From: Chitinophaga polysaccharea
GTDB taxonomy: Bacteria; Bacteroidota; Bacteroidia; Chitinophagales; Chitinophagaceae
Length of the DNA: 64,000 nucleotides
Assembly: GCF_007829335.1 (NCBI RefSeq)
Contig: NZ_VIWO01000005.1
Coordinates: 434,001 to 498,000 of the forward strand
Direction: 5' to 3'
This document shows, one piece after another, positions 28,523 through 37,197 of this stretch (its first letter is position 1; every line of letters starts with the position of its first letter). Position numbers and translations under genes: made by a program. The notes under the pieces are model-generated. The model ran no database searches. It saw only the letters and a list, made by a program, of their open reading frames with translations, and had not been told where the DNA came from.

Positions 28523-31500
28523 TCAGAAGAGATTATAAGTAAGACCTAACATATACTCCGTACCGCGGCGATAACTTCTCCTGACGTACTTTGTTCCATA
28601 ATATTTACCGCCCGTACCAGGATTGCTGTATACTTCTTCAAAGGCACTGTTCAACAAGTTTTTGGCGAATCCTTTTATCACCAGCCGCTTCGCCAGCTTT
28701 TGGCTAAACACCAGGTCCAGTACCGGCGTGGGCCGGCTGTAGAGATCAGGTGCACCGTCCATGTTCACCTGTATGAGGCGCTCTCCTACCATGTTGAAAG
28801 TGGCGGTGATGTCGGTACCCCATTGCTCGTGGGCATAGTTCAGGAAACCATTCACAGCATAAGGCGCCTGTTCAAACAGCGGGCTTTTTTCGGGCGACTG
28901 CCGGTCAATGATCCTTGCGGCATCCAGGCGCTCGTTGTTTTTGCGTACATTACTGGAAGCTACCATCAGGTTGGAGCCCAGGAAGAAATGTTGCAGCGGG
29001 CGCCAGAGCAATCCCAGGTTCTTCACCACTTCCAGCTCTATTCCCCATACATGACCTGTATTAGGGTTATTCTGGTAAGCAATGGTGGGAAATTCAGGGT
29101 AAGTAGCTTTTATGCCATCAGAATTTTGTATAAATACTTTCTCCAGCTGGTTATTGATTTCCTTTGCAAAAAGTGAGGCGGCCAGCACTTCTCCTTTGTT
29201 GGGAAACCATTCCCAACGGAAATCATAGCTTTTTGTTTGCTGGTTCACCAGGTGAGGATTACCAACAACCAATGCCTGCTGGAAAGGATCGAATTCAAAG
29301 ACATTCGTCAACTCGCGGATTTCCGGGCGCGCCAGTGAGGTACCATAGGCCAGGCGGAAATTCATGGCATCGTGCAGGGAGTAAGTGAGGTTGGCAGAAT
29401 AATAAGGCTTGTAACCCGAAATATATTTTGATACCGGATCAGTATACACCAGGTTAATCCCTCCTTCAGAAAGCGATGGATCGATATAAACACCGGCTGT
29501 ATCTATCTTGCTTTGGATATTCGTTTTCTCAAAACGTACGCCGCCGGCTAAACGCAGGTCCTTCATCAAATGCAGGTCCAGCATGCCATAAAAGGCGTTC
29601 GTTTCATAAAAACCGGTGTAGTTATTGGGTGATTTCCTGATATTATATAAAAAACCATTTGCCAGCGGCATTCCTTCCGGTGAAGTAGCAGTAGGGAGAT
29701 GGATGCCTACCTGGTCGTATCCTACCAGCCGATCCAGGTTACCATATACCTGGTACATGGGATACTGCTTCAGCGTAGAAAAGTTAGACCCGGGCAGCGA
29801 CAATACATTTTCGCTGAAATCGCGCTCGCGGTACAGGTAGTTCACCCCTGCTTTAAACACCTGGTCTAGTCCGCGGATGCCGAACGGCCAACTAACATCC
29901 GCCTTGTAATTGTAGTTGGTTTCCGTCATCCCGCGGAAGCGGCGCCCATTAGGGTCTGCCTGTATTTTACCGTAGGGACCGAAGCCATTTACATAGCCAG
30001 ATACCTGCGCATAATAATCAGTAACGCCGATGTAACTGGTACCGTTGATATCCGGAACAGGTGACTGGTAGTATCCGCCGCCTGCAGGCCGGTAATCGGC
30101 CAGGTTGATGAAGCGGTAGTCGGGGTCATCTTGCGTTGACTTCGACGAAGCGCCGTTATAGCTCAGGCGGGGCGCATATTTGCTATCGCCGAACTTATGC
30201 TCTCCCTGGAGATTATACGTATTGAAGGTGCGATATGTTTGCTTCAGCGAATAAATGTTGCTGTAAACAGGTCCGTTAAGTCCCGTTACATACGCATACT
30301 GCCCACTCAGGCTGGTGGCCTGTGTTTCTCCCCCGCGGCTACCCATATATTGGAAACTGATTTCATGGTTGGGATTAAAGCGATAGGCCAGTCCACCAAG
30401 TAATCCGTAGCTGAGTGTTTGTGTGCCGGTATTTTCTTTATACCCCACATACTTTCCCAGGTTAGGCGTATTGGGCGTGATATACGCCGGTATGTTGCGG
30501 GATTCATCTATCACCGGGTTACCGGTCATCACGCCCTGATAAATGCTGTACTGGTTCAGTGTTCCATCTACCACATCAGCGGTGCGGTTATAGTAGCTGC
30601 CGCTGAGGATCAATCCCAGCTTATGCTGTTTAAAAACGGAAAAAGAATTGCCATAAGTAATATTATAAATGCCATTTAGCGGCGCTCTTTTATAGCGGGT
30701 AGTCAACACCGGGTCAAAGTGATGCATGATACCATTGATACGATCGATTTCTGAGAGTAATGCCGGGTCATTTTTAGCACCCGCGGCCAGCTGCTGAATC
30801 TGAGGTAGCCCGCCAGGGTATTGCTTATTTAGGTCCATGAACGCGGGCTGCAGATCATGTTCCTTAATCTTATTACCCCAAAAACCCATATCGCTGTTAT
30901 AGAAGCTGTTCACTTTGCCTCCCGGTCCCACGTTGGAGTTGAGTCCCGTTTGCGCAGTAAAGCTCAATGTTTGTTTAGTGGGAATCGACAGTGTTTTCAG
31001 TTCCACGATGCCCCCGGAGGCATCCGCTGGTTTATCGGGTGTCATGGTTTTATACACCACAATATTATCCAGCAGGTTGGCCGGTACCAGGTCGAGCGGA
31101 ATGGTGCTCCTGTCGGGATCTGAGGAGGCCAGGCGGATACCGTTCAGTTGCCCGATTACGCTACGGTCGCCGAGCCCGCGTACGGCTACGTATTTATCGT
31201 CTGTCACCGTAACGCCCGACACCCGTTGCAAGGCTTGCGTGGTGGTGATGCTGGCTGTTTTCTCAATATTTTCTGCAGAGATACCATCAGATACCGTGGC
31301 GGCATGTTGTCTTTCATTGAGCAATGCTACTTCGCTGTTCATCCGGCGGCGGGAGGAAACGGTGACGCCGGACAATGTGCGGTTATCAGGCATCATCTTC
31401 AGGTCCATTGCCGTGTGGGTGTTGGCGGTGATTACCTGGCTGGCGTAGCCTGCGTGGGAAAAGATGAGCAGGTCGTGCGTTGCTTTTGCCTGCAGCGTAA

Positions 31501-31993
31501 AATCGCCGTTGCCATCTGTGGTGGCGGATACATGGCTTTCCTGCGCGTATACTTCCACATGTGCCACCGGCTTATGGGTGTGGGCATCGGTAATATGTCC
31601 TTTAAAGAGATATAACGCGGTGGTGTCGCCATTCACCGGAGGAGGCGCTGTGGTTACCTGTACGGAAATATTGTTTCCTGATACCTTGAAGTCCAGCGGC
31701 GCGAGGGCCTTCAGTTGCTGTAAAGCAGTACCCAGTGGCCCTTTTGACTGGAAGGCATTTATTTTTACCCTTCCCAGTTCTGCCGCAGTATAGTAGAAGG
31801 AACATCCGGACTGTTGCCCCAGGGAAGTGATGATCACGAGGGCGGTGGTATGTTCCAGCCGGAGATCCACTTTTTGTTTAAGGCCGCCCCATTGTGCCTG
31901 GCTGGAGTATACCCGCGGCAGGAACAATATAGTCAATAGCATAGCCTTAAGGAACCGGCGCTGTGCCGGTTTCTTTCTAATCTTATGATCCAT
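28523..31993 (-). CDS. STN-type TonB-dependent receptor (no SusD partner)
   Basis: 1156 residues. A signal segment (about 16-34) is followed by an STN domain (about 40-112, KVDLRLEHTTALVIITSLGQQ), a carboxypeptidase-regulatory-like domain (about 128-205), a plug (about 215-345; QALQRVSGVTVTDDKYVAVRGLGDR, PADASGGIVELKT) and a barrel ending LGLTYNLF. The plug sequence resembles siderophore/protein-type TonB receptors more than SusC. The STN domain should signal to the FecR encoded 27 bases upstream. It is followed by DUF4397 and FAS1 lipoproteins instead of SusD. Confidence 0.92.
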   Translation of the reverse strand: MDHKIRKKPAQRRFLKAMLLTILFLPRVYSSQAQWGGLKQKVDLRLEHTTALVIITSLGQQSGCSFYYTAAELGRVKINAFQSKGPLGTALQQLKALAPLDFKVSGNNISVQVTTAPPPVNGDTTALYLFKGHITDAHTHKPVAHVEVYAQESHVSATTDGNGDFTLQAKATHDLLIFSHAGYASQVITANTHTAMDLKMMPDNRTLSGVTVSSRRRMNSEVALLNERQHAATVSDGISAENIEKTASITTTQALQRVSGVTVTDDKYVAVRGLGDRSVIGQLNGIRLASSDPDRSTIPLDLVPANLLDNIVVYKTMTPDKPADASGGIVELKTLSIPTKQTLSFTAQTGLNSNVGPGGKVNSFYNSDMGFWGNKIKEHDLQPAFMDLNKQYPGGLPQIQQLAAGAKNDPALLSEIDRINGIMHHFDPVLTTRYKRAPLNGIYNITYGNSFSVFKQHKLGLILSGSYYNRTADVVDGTLNQYSIYQGVMTGNPVIDESRNIPAYITPNTPNLGKYVGYKENTGTQTLSYGLLGGLAYRFNPNHEISFQYMGSRGGETQATSLSGQYAYVTGLNGPVYSNIYSLKQTYRTFNTYNLQGEHKFGDSKYAPRLSYNGASSKSTQDDPDYRFINLADYRPAGGGYYQSPVPDINGTSYIGVTDYYAQVSGYVNGFGPYGKIQADPNGRRFRGMTETNYNYKADVSWPFGIRGLDQVFKAGVNYLYRERDFSENVLSLPGSNFSTLKQYPMYQVYGNLDRLVGYDQVGIHLPTATSPEGMPLANGFLYNIRKSPNNYTGFYETNAFYGMLDLHLMKDLRLAGGVRFEKTNIQSKIDTAGVYIDPSLSEGGINLVYTDPVSKYISGYKPYYSANLTYSLHDAMNFRLAYGTSLARPEIRELTNVFEFDPFQQALVVGNPHLVNQQTKSYDFRWEWFPNKGEVLAASLFAKEINNQLEKVFIQNSDGIKATYPEFPTIAYQNNPNTGHVWGIELEVVKNLGLLWRPLQHFFLGSNLMVASSNVRKNNERLDAARIIDRQSPEKSPLFEQAPYAVNGFLNYAHEQWGTDITATFNMVGERLIQVNMDGAPDLYSRPTPVLDLVFSQKLAKRLVIKGFAKNLLNSAFEEVYSNPGTGGKYYGTKYVRRSYRRGTEYMLGLTYNLF

Positions 31994-32020
31994 TTTTAAA
32001 CTAGTTGAATAAGGGTGTAG

Positions 32021-32992
32021 TTACCGCTTGTTTATATATACAATTCCGTTTTTAGTGGTATACTTCAGTTTGTGTATGAAAAGGATATTATCCAATACTG
32101 TTTGCCATTTATCGGGACTGAAATCACCGGTTACTCTTTTATGTTTTACCAGTTCCTTGTCATACTGCAGGGTAATGCCGTATTTGTAGGCAAAGCGGTC
32201 GAGTACATCTGCCAGCGGCAATTCTTCAAATATCAGGTGGCCGTTCAGCCAGTTGCGCACCATGTTGGAAGAGAAAGATACTACGCCCCATTTCTTATTT
32301 CCTTTAGAATAGCGCAACATTTCGTTGGGATGCAACAGCGTGTAGTTGTTGGTATGCATGTCTTTCACCGCTACGGCGCCATTTACCAGGGCTACCCTGA
32401 TTTCTGCTTCACCGGGGTACGTTTCTATATTAAAGCTGGTACCCAACACCTGGGTGGCTATATTTTCTGAGATGACGATAAAAGGACGTGTATCATCTTT
32501 GGCAATTTCAAAATACCCTTCTCCTGTGAGGCGTACCTGCCGGTGTGACTTGTTAAACTCATCGGCTATGTATTCCAGTCTGGACCGGGCATTCAGCCAT
32601 ACGGCCGATCCATCGGGGAGTTGTATATGTTTGGCATCCTTACCGGTAGTGGCAATCGTAACATACACCGGTTCCTTGCGGCCTTTACGGATGCCGGTTA
32701 ATAAAAACCAGGATAAAAAGGCGAATACCACTGCTGCTGCCGCTACTTTCCAGATAGTCAATAATCTTACTTTCGTTTTAACAGGCGGAGCGACTGTGGC
32801 AGCTCGCGGCGTGGCCATTACGCGGTGCAGCATCTCGTGTTTTTCGGCCTGCAATCTTTCTGCCGACATGGTAGTGTCGGAAATATCCATCGCCATCATC
32901 CAGCGGCGGACGAGTTCCTGCTCAGCATCGCTGGCCGTTCCTTTAAAAACGCGGTCGAGTATATCTCCAGGTATTTGTTGATCTTGCGCCAT
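32021..32992 (-). CDS. FecR-family anti-sigma factor
   Basis: 323 residues. The N-terminal cytoplasmic part (1-78) is followed by a membrane segment (about 80-101), a FecR domain (about 120-215, IQLPDGSAVWLNARSRLEY, GEGYFEIAKDDTRPF) and a DUF4974-like end (about 250-320, LIFEELPLADVLDRFAYKYG). It links the STN receptor downstream to the sigma factor upstream (66-base gap). Confidence 0.93.
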   Translation of the reverse strand: MAQDQQIPGDILDRVFKGTASDAEQELVRRWMMAMDISDTTMSAERLQAEKHEMLHRVMATPRAATVAPPVKTKVRLLTIWKVAAAAVVFAFLSWFLLTGIRKGRKEPVYVTIATTGKDAKHIQLPDGSAVWLNARSRLEYIADEFNKSHRQVRLTGEGYFEIAKDDTRPFIVISENIATQVLGTSFNIETYPGEAEIRVALVNGAVAVKDMHTNNYTLLHPNEMLRYSKGNKKWGVVSFSSNMVRNWLNGHLIFEELPLADVLDRFAYKYGITLQYDKELVKHKRVTGDFSPDKWQTVLDNILFIHKLKYTTKNGIVYINKR

Positions 32993-33058
32993 ACATACAG
33001 TTAGAGCACAACCTTGAAAAAGTCCCGGGTAGTTTGGGTTAAGGAATTGTTACCAGAT

Positions 33059-33634
33059 TTAATCTTCCAGGAACAGCAGGATAACAGGTAGTAAAGCAGT
33101 AGCGGGATAAGAGCCGGCAAAATCTTTCAGGCGGCGCATGGCATCGCTCAACTGGTTTTTAACCGTTTTGGGTGCAATGGCGTATAAGTGAGCAATTTCT
33201 TCGATCGATTTATTTTCATAGCGGCTCATGACAAATATTTGCTTCATGCGTTCCGGCATCCGGTCGAGTTCGGCCATGATCGCGATATTGATGGCCTCCA
33301 GTTCTGCTTCCATCTCCCCGGCATTAAAATGCGGATCGAGGCTTTCCTCATTTTCCAGGTAGGTCCTGAAATGGAGCAGGTGTTTTTCATTCAATCCCCT
33401 GGATCGTAAAAAATTGAATATCCGGTAATACAAACAGGTGATCAAAAAAGGTTTCGCAGTGGGCGTATCCAGTTGCAGCGTAGGAAACTGCTGCCATATA
33501 TAAGTAAACGTATCCTGCACAATATCCATCGCATCGGGGGCATAGCCTATCTTCTTATTGGCAATCCCGAAAAGGGTATCCCAATATGTCAGGTAAATGT
33601 CCTTAAATAAATCGTGTGATACTGAAGATTCCAT
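33059..33634 (-). CDS. ECF sigma factor heading the FAS1/DUF4397 regulon
   Basis: 191 residues from ATG 33634; a TTG six codons earlier is less likely. Sigma2 (about 10-80, YLTYWDTLFGIANKKIGYAPDAMDIVQDTFTYIWQQ) and sigma4 (about 120-178, RMKQIFVMSRYENKSIEEIAHLYAIAPKTVKNQL) are both present. It ends in a hydrophobic tail (ALLPVILLFLED). It is the first gene of the 15-kb operon, with an exact -7 box directly upstream. Confidence 0.93.
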   Translation of the reverse strand: MESSVSHDLFKDIYLTYWDTLFGIANKKIGYAPDAMDIVQDTFTYIWQQFPTLQLDTPTAKPFLITCLYYRIFNFLRSRGLNEKHLLHFRTYLENEESLDPHFNAGEMEAELEAINIAIMAELDRMPERMKQIFVMSRYENKSIEEIAHLYAIAPKTVKNQLSDAMRRLKDFAGSYPATALLPVILLFLED

Positions 33635-33649
33635 GGGCTGATCGTACGG

Positions 33650-33657
33650 CAAAAGTA
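33650..33657 (-). promoter_or_regulatory. Promoter -7 box of the FAS1 regulon
   Basis: The minus strand reads TACTTTTG (TAnnTTTG consensus), 16 bases before the sigma ATG, implying a very short leader. No TTG is seen at the expected -33 distance. Confidence 0.4.
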
Positions 33658-33729
33658 AAATAGTTGCGGTAACAGGGGTAGCCAGGGTATGTTATCAATT
33701 TATTAAGTGGGGAGCAGCGGTATTAACGG

Positions 33730-33763
33730 GGCGTGATACCCTTTTGAAGATGGGTATCACGCC
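33730..33763 (-). terminator. Hairpin after the 155-residue secreted protein
   Basis: A perfect 12-base stem (GGCGTGATACCC/GGGTATCACGCC) with a 10-base loop lies 18 bases after the stop. There is no T-run, so it could be a weak terminator or an mRNA end-protecting hairpin. It insulates the sigma operon from the upstream gene. Confidence 0.5.
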
Positions 33764-33780
33764 AGAAGATAAGTTATTTC

Positions 33781-34248
33781 TTACCAGCTTAAAGTAGCCA
33801 GCACATCCTCATCAATATCATCATTAGGATCGCTGGGGTTAGGCTGTATGCTGGCGGTTAAGCGGTATTGATCGCCTGCCTGTAAAGTAACTGTAGTAGT
33901 TCTGTAAGTGGCTTCCCCCGGCCAGGTAGTAAAGCGCTGGTAAGTTCCTTTTGTCAGGTTTTCAAAAGTAACATAGGGTTGCTTTACGCTGTGCCACAGG
34001 GGGATGTTCAGGGTCAGGCTGGCGGTTCCACCGGTGGTAGCGGTAAATACCTGGCTTCTGTAAGGATCGTTCGGTTGGTCGTCTTTTTTGGCGGCAACAA
34101 ATACATAGCCCCTGGCTTTTTCTTTACCTTCCTTACTATCCAGTGCGGTAGATGTGGTGGAAGGATTTTCAGCGCCTGATTGTGCCTGTAAGTTAAAAGA
34201 TGCGAACAGTACAATGCATAGGGAAAGGATTTTTACGGTGTTTTGCAT
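33781..34248 (-). CDS. Small secreted protein of unknown function
   Basis: 155 residues with a signal peptide (cleavage after LQAQ). The mature part has a Ser/Thr/Glu/Lys-rich stretch, then a beta-rich region (SLTLNIPLWHSVKQPYVTFENL, ATYRTTTVTLQAGDQYRLTA) and an acidic tail (DPNDDIDEDVLATLSW). No family is recognised. It precedes the FAS1 regulon on the same strand but is separated from it by a hairpin, so a functional link is uncertain. Confidence 0.6.
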   Translation of the reverse strand: MQNTVKILSLCIVLFASFNLQAQSGAENPSTTSTALDSKEGKEKARGYVFVAAKKDDQPNDPYRSQVFTATTGGTASLTLNIPLWHSVKQPYVTFENLTKGTYQRFTTWPGEATYRTTTVTLQAGDQYRLTASIQPNPSDPNDDIDEDVLATLSW

Positions 34249-34508
34249 GTGGTTTGGGTTTTATATTCAGGTAATCAAATGATAGATGTTCACTTACAAG
34301 GTTTTCCGGGCATCAGCGCAAACAGTTCGGGATATGCTACTACTACGCAGGTAAATATAATATGAAATTCAATCAGGCGTACCTGTTATTGGGGGGATAA
34401 TGATTTGTTAATATATTAGCTACCTAGACTGCCATCCTGAAATAACAACCCCTTTATGTAAATTGCCAAACGGTACCAATAGATTTTATCACCATTCAAT
34501 TTTTCGAA

Positions 34509-35078
34509 TTGAACGAACTGGCACAATACATCAATAGTTACTTTGGCGTTCCTCCAGAGGAAATTGAAAAAATCGCGTCTTTTTTCAAAATAACGACGCT
34601 GCATAAAGGCGACTTTTTCCTGAAGAAAGGAAGGGTATGCGACCATCTCTCTTTTCACAGGAAAGGGCTAATGAGAATATATACAAGTACCGCAGATAAA
34701 GAGGTAACACAATGGATCTCCTCCCCCGGCTATTTTATTACAGATCTTGCAGGGATTATATTCAATAAACCCTCCAGGTGGAACATTGTGGCGTTGGCCG
34801 ACTGTGAATGCTATACGATCCATAGAGATGATTACAACAACATTGGGAATATCATACCACAATGGCACTATTTAGAGAAGCTATTTATTGCCAAATGCTT
34901 CAACTCACTTGAAGACAGGGTTTTCACCTTATTATCTATGAGTGCGGAAGACAGGTATAAACAGCTATTACAATCCAACCGGGAGCTATTCAACCAGGTT
35001 CCACTACAATACCTGGCATCTATGCTGGGGATGACGCCAGAAACGCTGAGCCGTCTGCGTAAAAAGGTATTGGAGTAA
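34509..35078 (+). CDS. Crp/Fnr-family transcription regulator
   Basis: 189 residues from a TTG start (no in-frame ATG upstream gives the normal beginning). A cyclic-nucleotide-binding-like beta barrel (about 15-110) is followed by a dimerisation helix and an HTH (about 150-187, VPLQYLASMLGMTPETLSRLRKKV). Four scattered Cys (44, 99, 101, 130) do not form an N-terminal FNR iron-sulfur motif. A perfect TTGAT-N4-ATCAA palindrome follows the gene at once and precedes the SRPBCC gene, a likely target site. Confidence 0.88.
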   Translation: MNELAQYINSYFGVPPEEIEKIASFFKITTLHKGDFFLKKGRVCDHLSFHRKGLMRIYTSTADKEVTQWISSPGYFITDLAGIIFNKPSRWNIVALADCECYTIHRDDYNNIGNIIPQWHYLEKLFIAKCFNSLEDRVFTLLSMSAEDRYKQLLQSNRELFNQVPLQYLASMLGMTPETLSRLRKKVLE

Positions 35079-35081
35079 ATT

Positions 35082-35097
35082 CTTGATCTAAATCAAG
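35082..35097. promoter_or_regulatory. FNR/Crp-type operator palindrome
   Basis: CTTGAT-CTAA-ATCAAG is a perfect 6+6 inverted repeat containing the E. coli FNR consensus half-sites TTGAT/ATCAA. It lies 4 bases after the regulator's stop codon and 73 bases before the SRPBCC start. Its centre is about 43 bases upstream of the start point expected from the -7 box at 35119, which fits a class II activation site. Confidence 0.6.
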
Positions 35098-35118
35098 AGC
35101 AGGCGTTCATATACGGGG

Positions 35119-35126
35119 GATATTTG
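35119..35126 (+). promoter_or_regulatory. Candidate -7 box of the SRPBCC gene
   Basis: GATATTTG differs by one base from TAnnTTTG and lies 44 bases before the start codon. The lack of a -33 TTG fits a promoter that needs an activator at the palindrome upstream. Confidence 0.4.
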
Positions 35127-35169
35127 TATCACAAAACAAAAATATTTTCATTCACATAAGCCACCCGAT

Positions 35170-35640
35170 ATGATGTCAGTATCCTCTCTTGAAAATGCAA
35201 ATTTCCTCAGTATCGATCATGCCGCTGCTGTTCGTTGCAGCAAATCCATCCACATCCAGGCGAAACCTGAAAAAGTATGGTCATTATTAACAAATATCAA
35301 TGAATGGCCTACCTGGCTCACCACCGTAAAAAACGCGCAGCTTAACGGCACCCTGAAACCCAAAACCACTTTCGACTGGAATAGCAGCGGCCTGAAAATA
35401 CATTCCACCCTGGAAGTGGTGACCCCCTATTCAGATATAAGCTGGACTGGCGTCGTATTAGGCATACATGCCATTCATACCTGGCGCCTGGAACAAGCAG
35501 ATGGAGGAACGACGGTATATGTAAGTGAAAGCATGACGGGCTTTCTTACCAGGATTTTCAGCAGGTTCTTTAATAAAACGCTGGAGAAAGGCATGATAGA
35601 TTCACTGCATCTTTTAAAAGCGGCCGCTGAGCAGCTGTAA
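35170..35640 (+). CDS. SRPBCC/polyketide-cyclase-type ligand-binding protein
   Basis: 156 residues and no signal peptide. The START-like fold is shown by CSKSIHIQAKPEKVWSLLTN, NEWPTWLTTVKNAQL, TFDWNSSGLKIHSTLEVV, SWTGVVLGIHAIHTWRLE and the C-terminal helix. Such proteins bind hydrophobic ligands or act as cyclases or dehydratases; the ligand is not predictable here. It is probably controlled by the adjacent Crp/Fnr regulator. The alternative start is the second Met. Confidence 0.8.
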   Translation: MMSVSSLENANFLSIDHAAAVRCSKSIHIQAKPEKVWSLLTNINEWPTWLTTVKNAQLNGTLKPKTTFDWNSSGLKIHSTLEVVTPYSDISWTGVVLGIHAIHTWRLEQADGGTTVYVSESMTGFLTRIFSRFFNKTLEKGMIDSLHLLKAAAEQL

Positions 35641-35671
35641 ACAGACCGCAGCAAAAAAAATTTCAACAACT

Positions 35672-35709
35672 AAAAATGCCGCATACAAGGAAATGTATGC
35701 GGCATTTTT
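35672..35709. terminator. Bidirectional terminator between convergent genes
   Basis: A perfect 15-base stem with A-rich and T-rich arms (AAAAATGCCGCATAC/GTATGCGGCATTTTT) and an 8-base loop ends both the SRPBCC gene and the convergent DUF3108-like gene. Confidence 0.9.
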
Positions 35710-35723
35710 AGTTCGTATATACG

Positions 35724-37019
35724 CTACGCGCGTGTTTTCTTCAGCTTCACGTCTACCTTTTCCCCTGGCTTGCTCACCGTTACCACCTTCTTCACCACGG
35801 CGCTGGCGCCGGTGCTATAGTTCCTGTTTACCGTATTAGCGGTAGTTCCCTGGAACATCCCATTGATATAGTGATCGGTGTAACCGGTTACTTCTGTTTG
35901 GGTATAGCTATGATCGTAACCAAATTCGGTATATAGCAGGTATTCCCCGGGCATCAGGTTTACGAATTCGAAATGCCCTTCGTCGTCATACACGCGGGTA
36001 CTTTTGATACATTGTGCGGCTTCATCCAGCAGAGCAATCCCTTCCCTGCCCTTTTTGCGTTGGGATTCGTTCACCTTAATCCATTCTTTGAAGTAATCGT
36101 TGTAAGGGATGAGAATCACCTGGGTACCGCGGGGCGCCACCTGCTTGGCCTGGATGTTCATCACCTGCACCCTGGAACCATAATCGTTGAAATCGCGGGC
36201 AAATACCTGTCCGTATATGATGGAGTTACCTCCCTTTATCATTTTCATGGTAAGATCCTTATCGAAAGGCGCCTTTACAGCGTTGAAATCTGTTTCCGTA
36301 TCCACCATCCTGATTTGCTGGCCGTTGGACCACATATCTACCTGCCACAAGCGCCTGGTTTGTTTATCGATGTAAGAAACCGATCTTTCGTCGGTAGCCG
36401 GTTCCACTACCGTAACTTCCCACACATCATGTTTGCCGGTGTATTTACTCACCCAGGTGCTGTTCTTTACTTCTTCCACTACGGCCTTTTTCAGGTTCTC
36501 TTTGTTCTCCGGCTTGTATTCATACACGGGTAAATCCGTGCTGTAGCCGGAAGTCAACGGCAACAGCGATAAGAGGAAGGGGTAGGTATAGCTGTCAATG
36601 AAGTACTGGTTGCCCGGTTCTTTGATCTGGGTTTTTGCTTTTGTTTTCTTATCTACATAATACCCGGTAACATCGTTCCCGAAGTGCAGCACCATATCTT
36701 TCAGGGTGCTGTGAGAGGCGCGGTAAACGGGCTTAAAGTTGTTCAGGTTAGAGATGGCGGTATCTTTCCATTCTTCCAGTCCTGCCAGTGCGGTATTGGT
36801 GGTTAAGGTCAGCTTATCGCCGGTCGTATTGATACCAATCGTAAAAGTACCAATGACCGAGGCATCGCTGCCATTAACAGCATAACAGGCAAGGGTATAC
36901 TTTCCATTCTTCAGCAGTTTACTATCAAATTTATCCTGTGCCTGGGCAGGTGCGGCGATGGCGATAAAGAGCAGCGAAGCCGCGGCCACCAGGATGGGTT
37001 TACGAAATTGAAAAAGCAT
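35724..37019 (-). CDS. Secreted protein, DUF3108-like with C-terminal beta domain
   Basis: 431 residues from ATG 37019, which places the signal peptide (cleavage after QAQ) normally; an earlier start at 37073 would add 18 unneeded residues. The N-terminal part (about 30-240) has the lipocalin-like pattern of DUF3108 proteins (tests of substrate 'conversion' strands: GYYVDKKTKAKTQIKEPGN, VSYIDKQTRRLWQVDMWSNG). The C-terminal part (about 255-425) resembles a carboxypeptidase-regulatory-like domain (FVNLMPGEYLLYTEFGYDHS). A periplasmic or outer-membrane location is likely; the function is unknown. Confidence 0.65.
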   Translation of the reverse strand: MLFQFRKPILVAAASLLFIAIAAPAQAQDKFDSKLLKNGKYTLACYAVNGSDASVIGTFTIGINTTGDKLTLTTNTALAGLEEWKDTAISNLNNFKPVYRASHSTLKDMVLHFGNDVTGYYVDKKTKAKTQIKEPGNQYFIDSYTYPFLLSLLPLTSGYSTDLPVYEYKPENKENLKKAVVEEVKNSTWVSKYTGKHDVWEVTVVEPATDERSVSYIDKQTRRLWQVDMWSNGQQIRMVDTETDFNAVKAPFDKDLTMKMIKGGNSIIYGQVFARDFNDYGSRVQVMNIQAKQVAPRGTQVILIPYNDYFKEWIKVNESQRKKGREGIALLDEAAQCIKSTRVYDDEGHFEFVNLMPGEYLLYTEFGYDHSYTQTEVTGYTDHYINGMFQGTTANTVNRNYSTGASAVVKKVVTVSKPGEKVDVKLKKTRA

Positions 37020-37043
37020 ATTCTGATCTTTTATCTGACGACG

Positions 37044-37051
37044 CAAAAATA
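37044..37051 (-). promoter_or_regulatory. Promoter -7 box of the DUF3108-like gene
   Basis: The minus strand reads TATTTTTG (exact TAnnTTTG), 25 bases before the chosen ATG, which supports that start over the upstream one. Confidence 0.45.
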
Positions 37052-37197
37052 GGTAATTCTGTAAGTACGGCATATACTGGATTAACGGGAAGCAAATCTA
37101 CTGGTTTTTCAGTAGATAAGATGAGGAACAATAACGTTACCGGGTAATCTAAAATATTTAAATTGTAACTTATCACCGCTATAAATCGCCCTTTTGC

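Noticed and set aside
30915..31448. 177-codon plus-strand open frame
   Set aside because: It lies wholly opposite the plug region of the STN TonB receptor, has no domain-like sequence and no promoter; a shadow frame.
32346..32981. 211-codon plus-strand open frame
   Set aside because: Antisense to the FecR gene at 32021-32992; low-complexity Ser/Thr/Ile composition, no family resemblance.
35973..36533. 186-codon plus-strand open frame
   Set aside because: Antisense to the DUF3108-like gene, which has a signal peptide, promoter and terminator; shadow.
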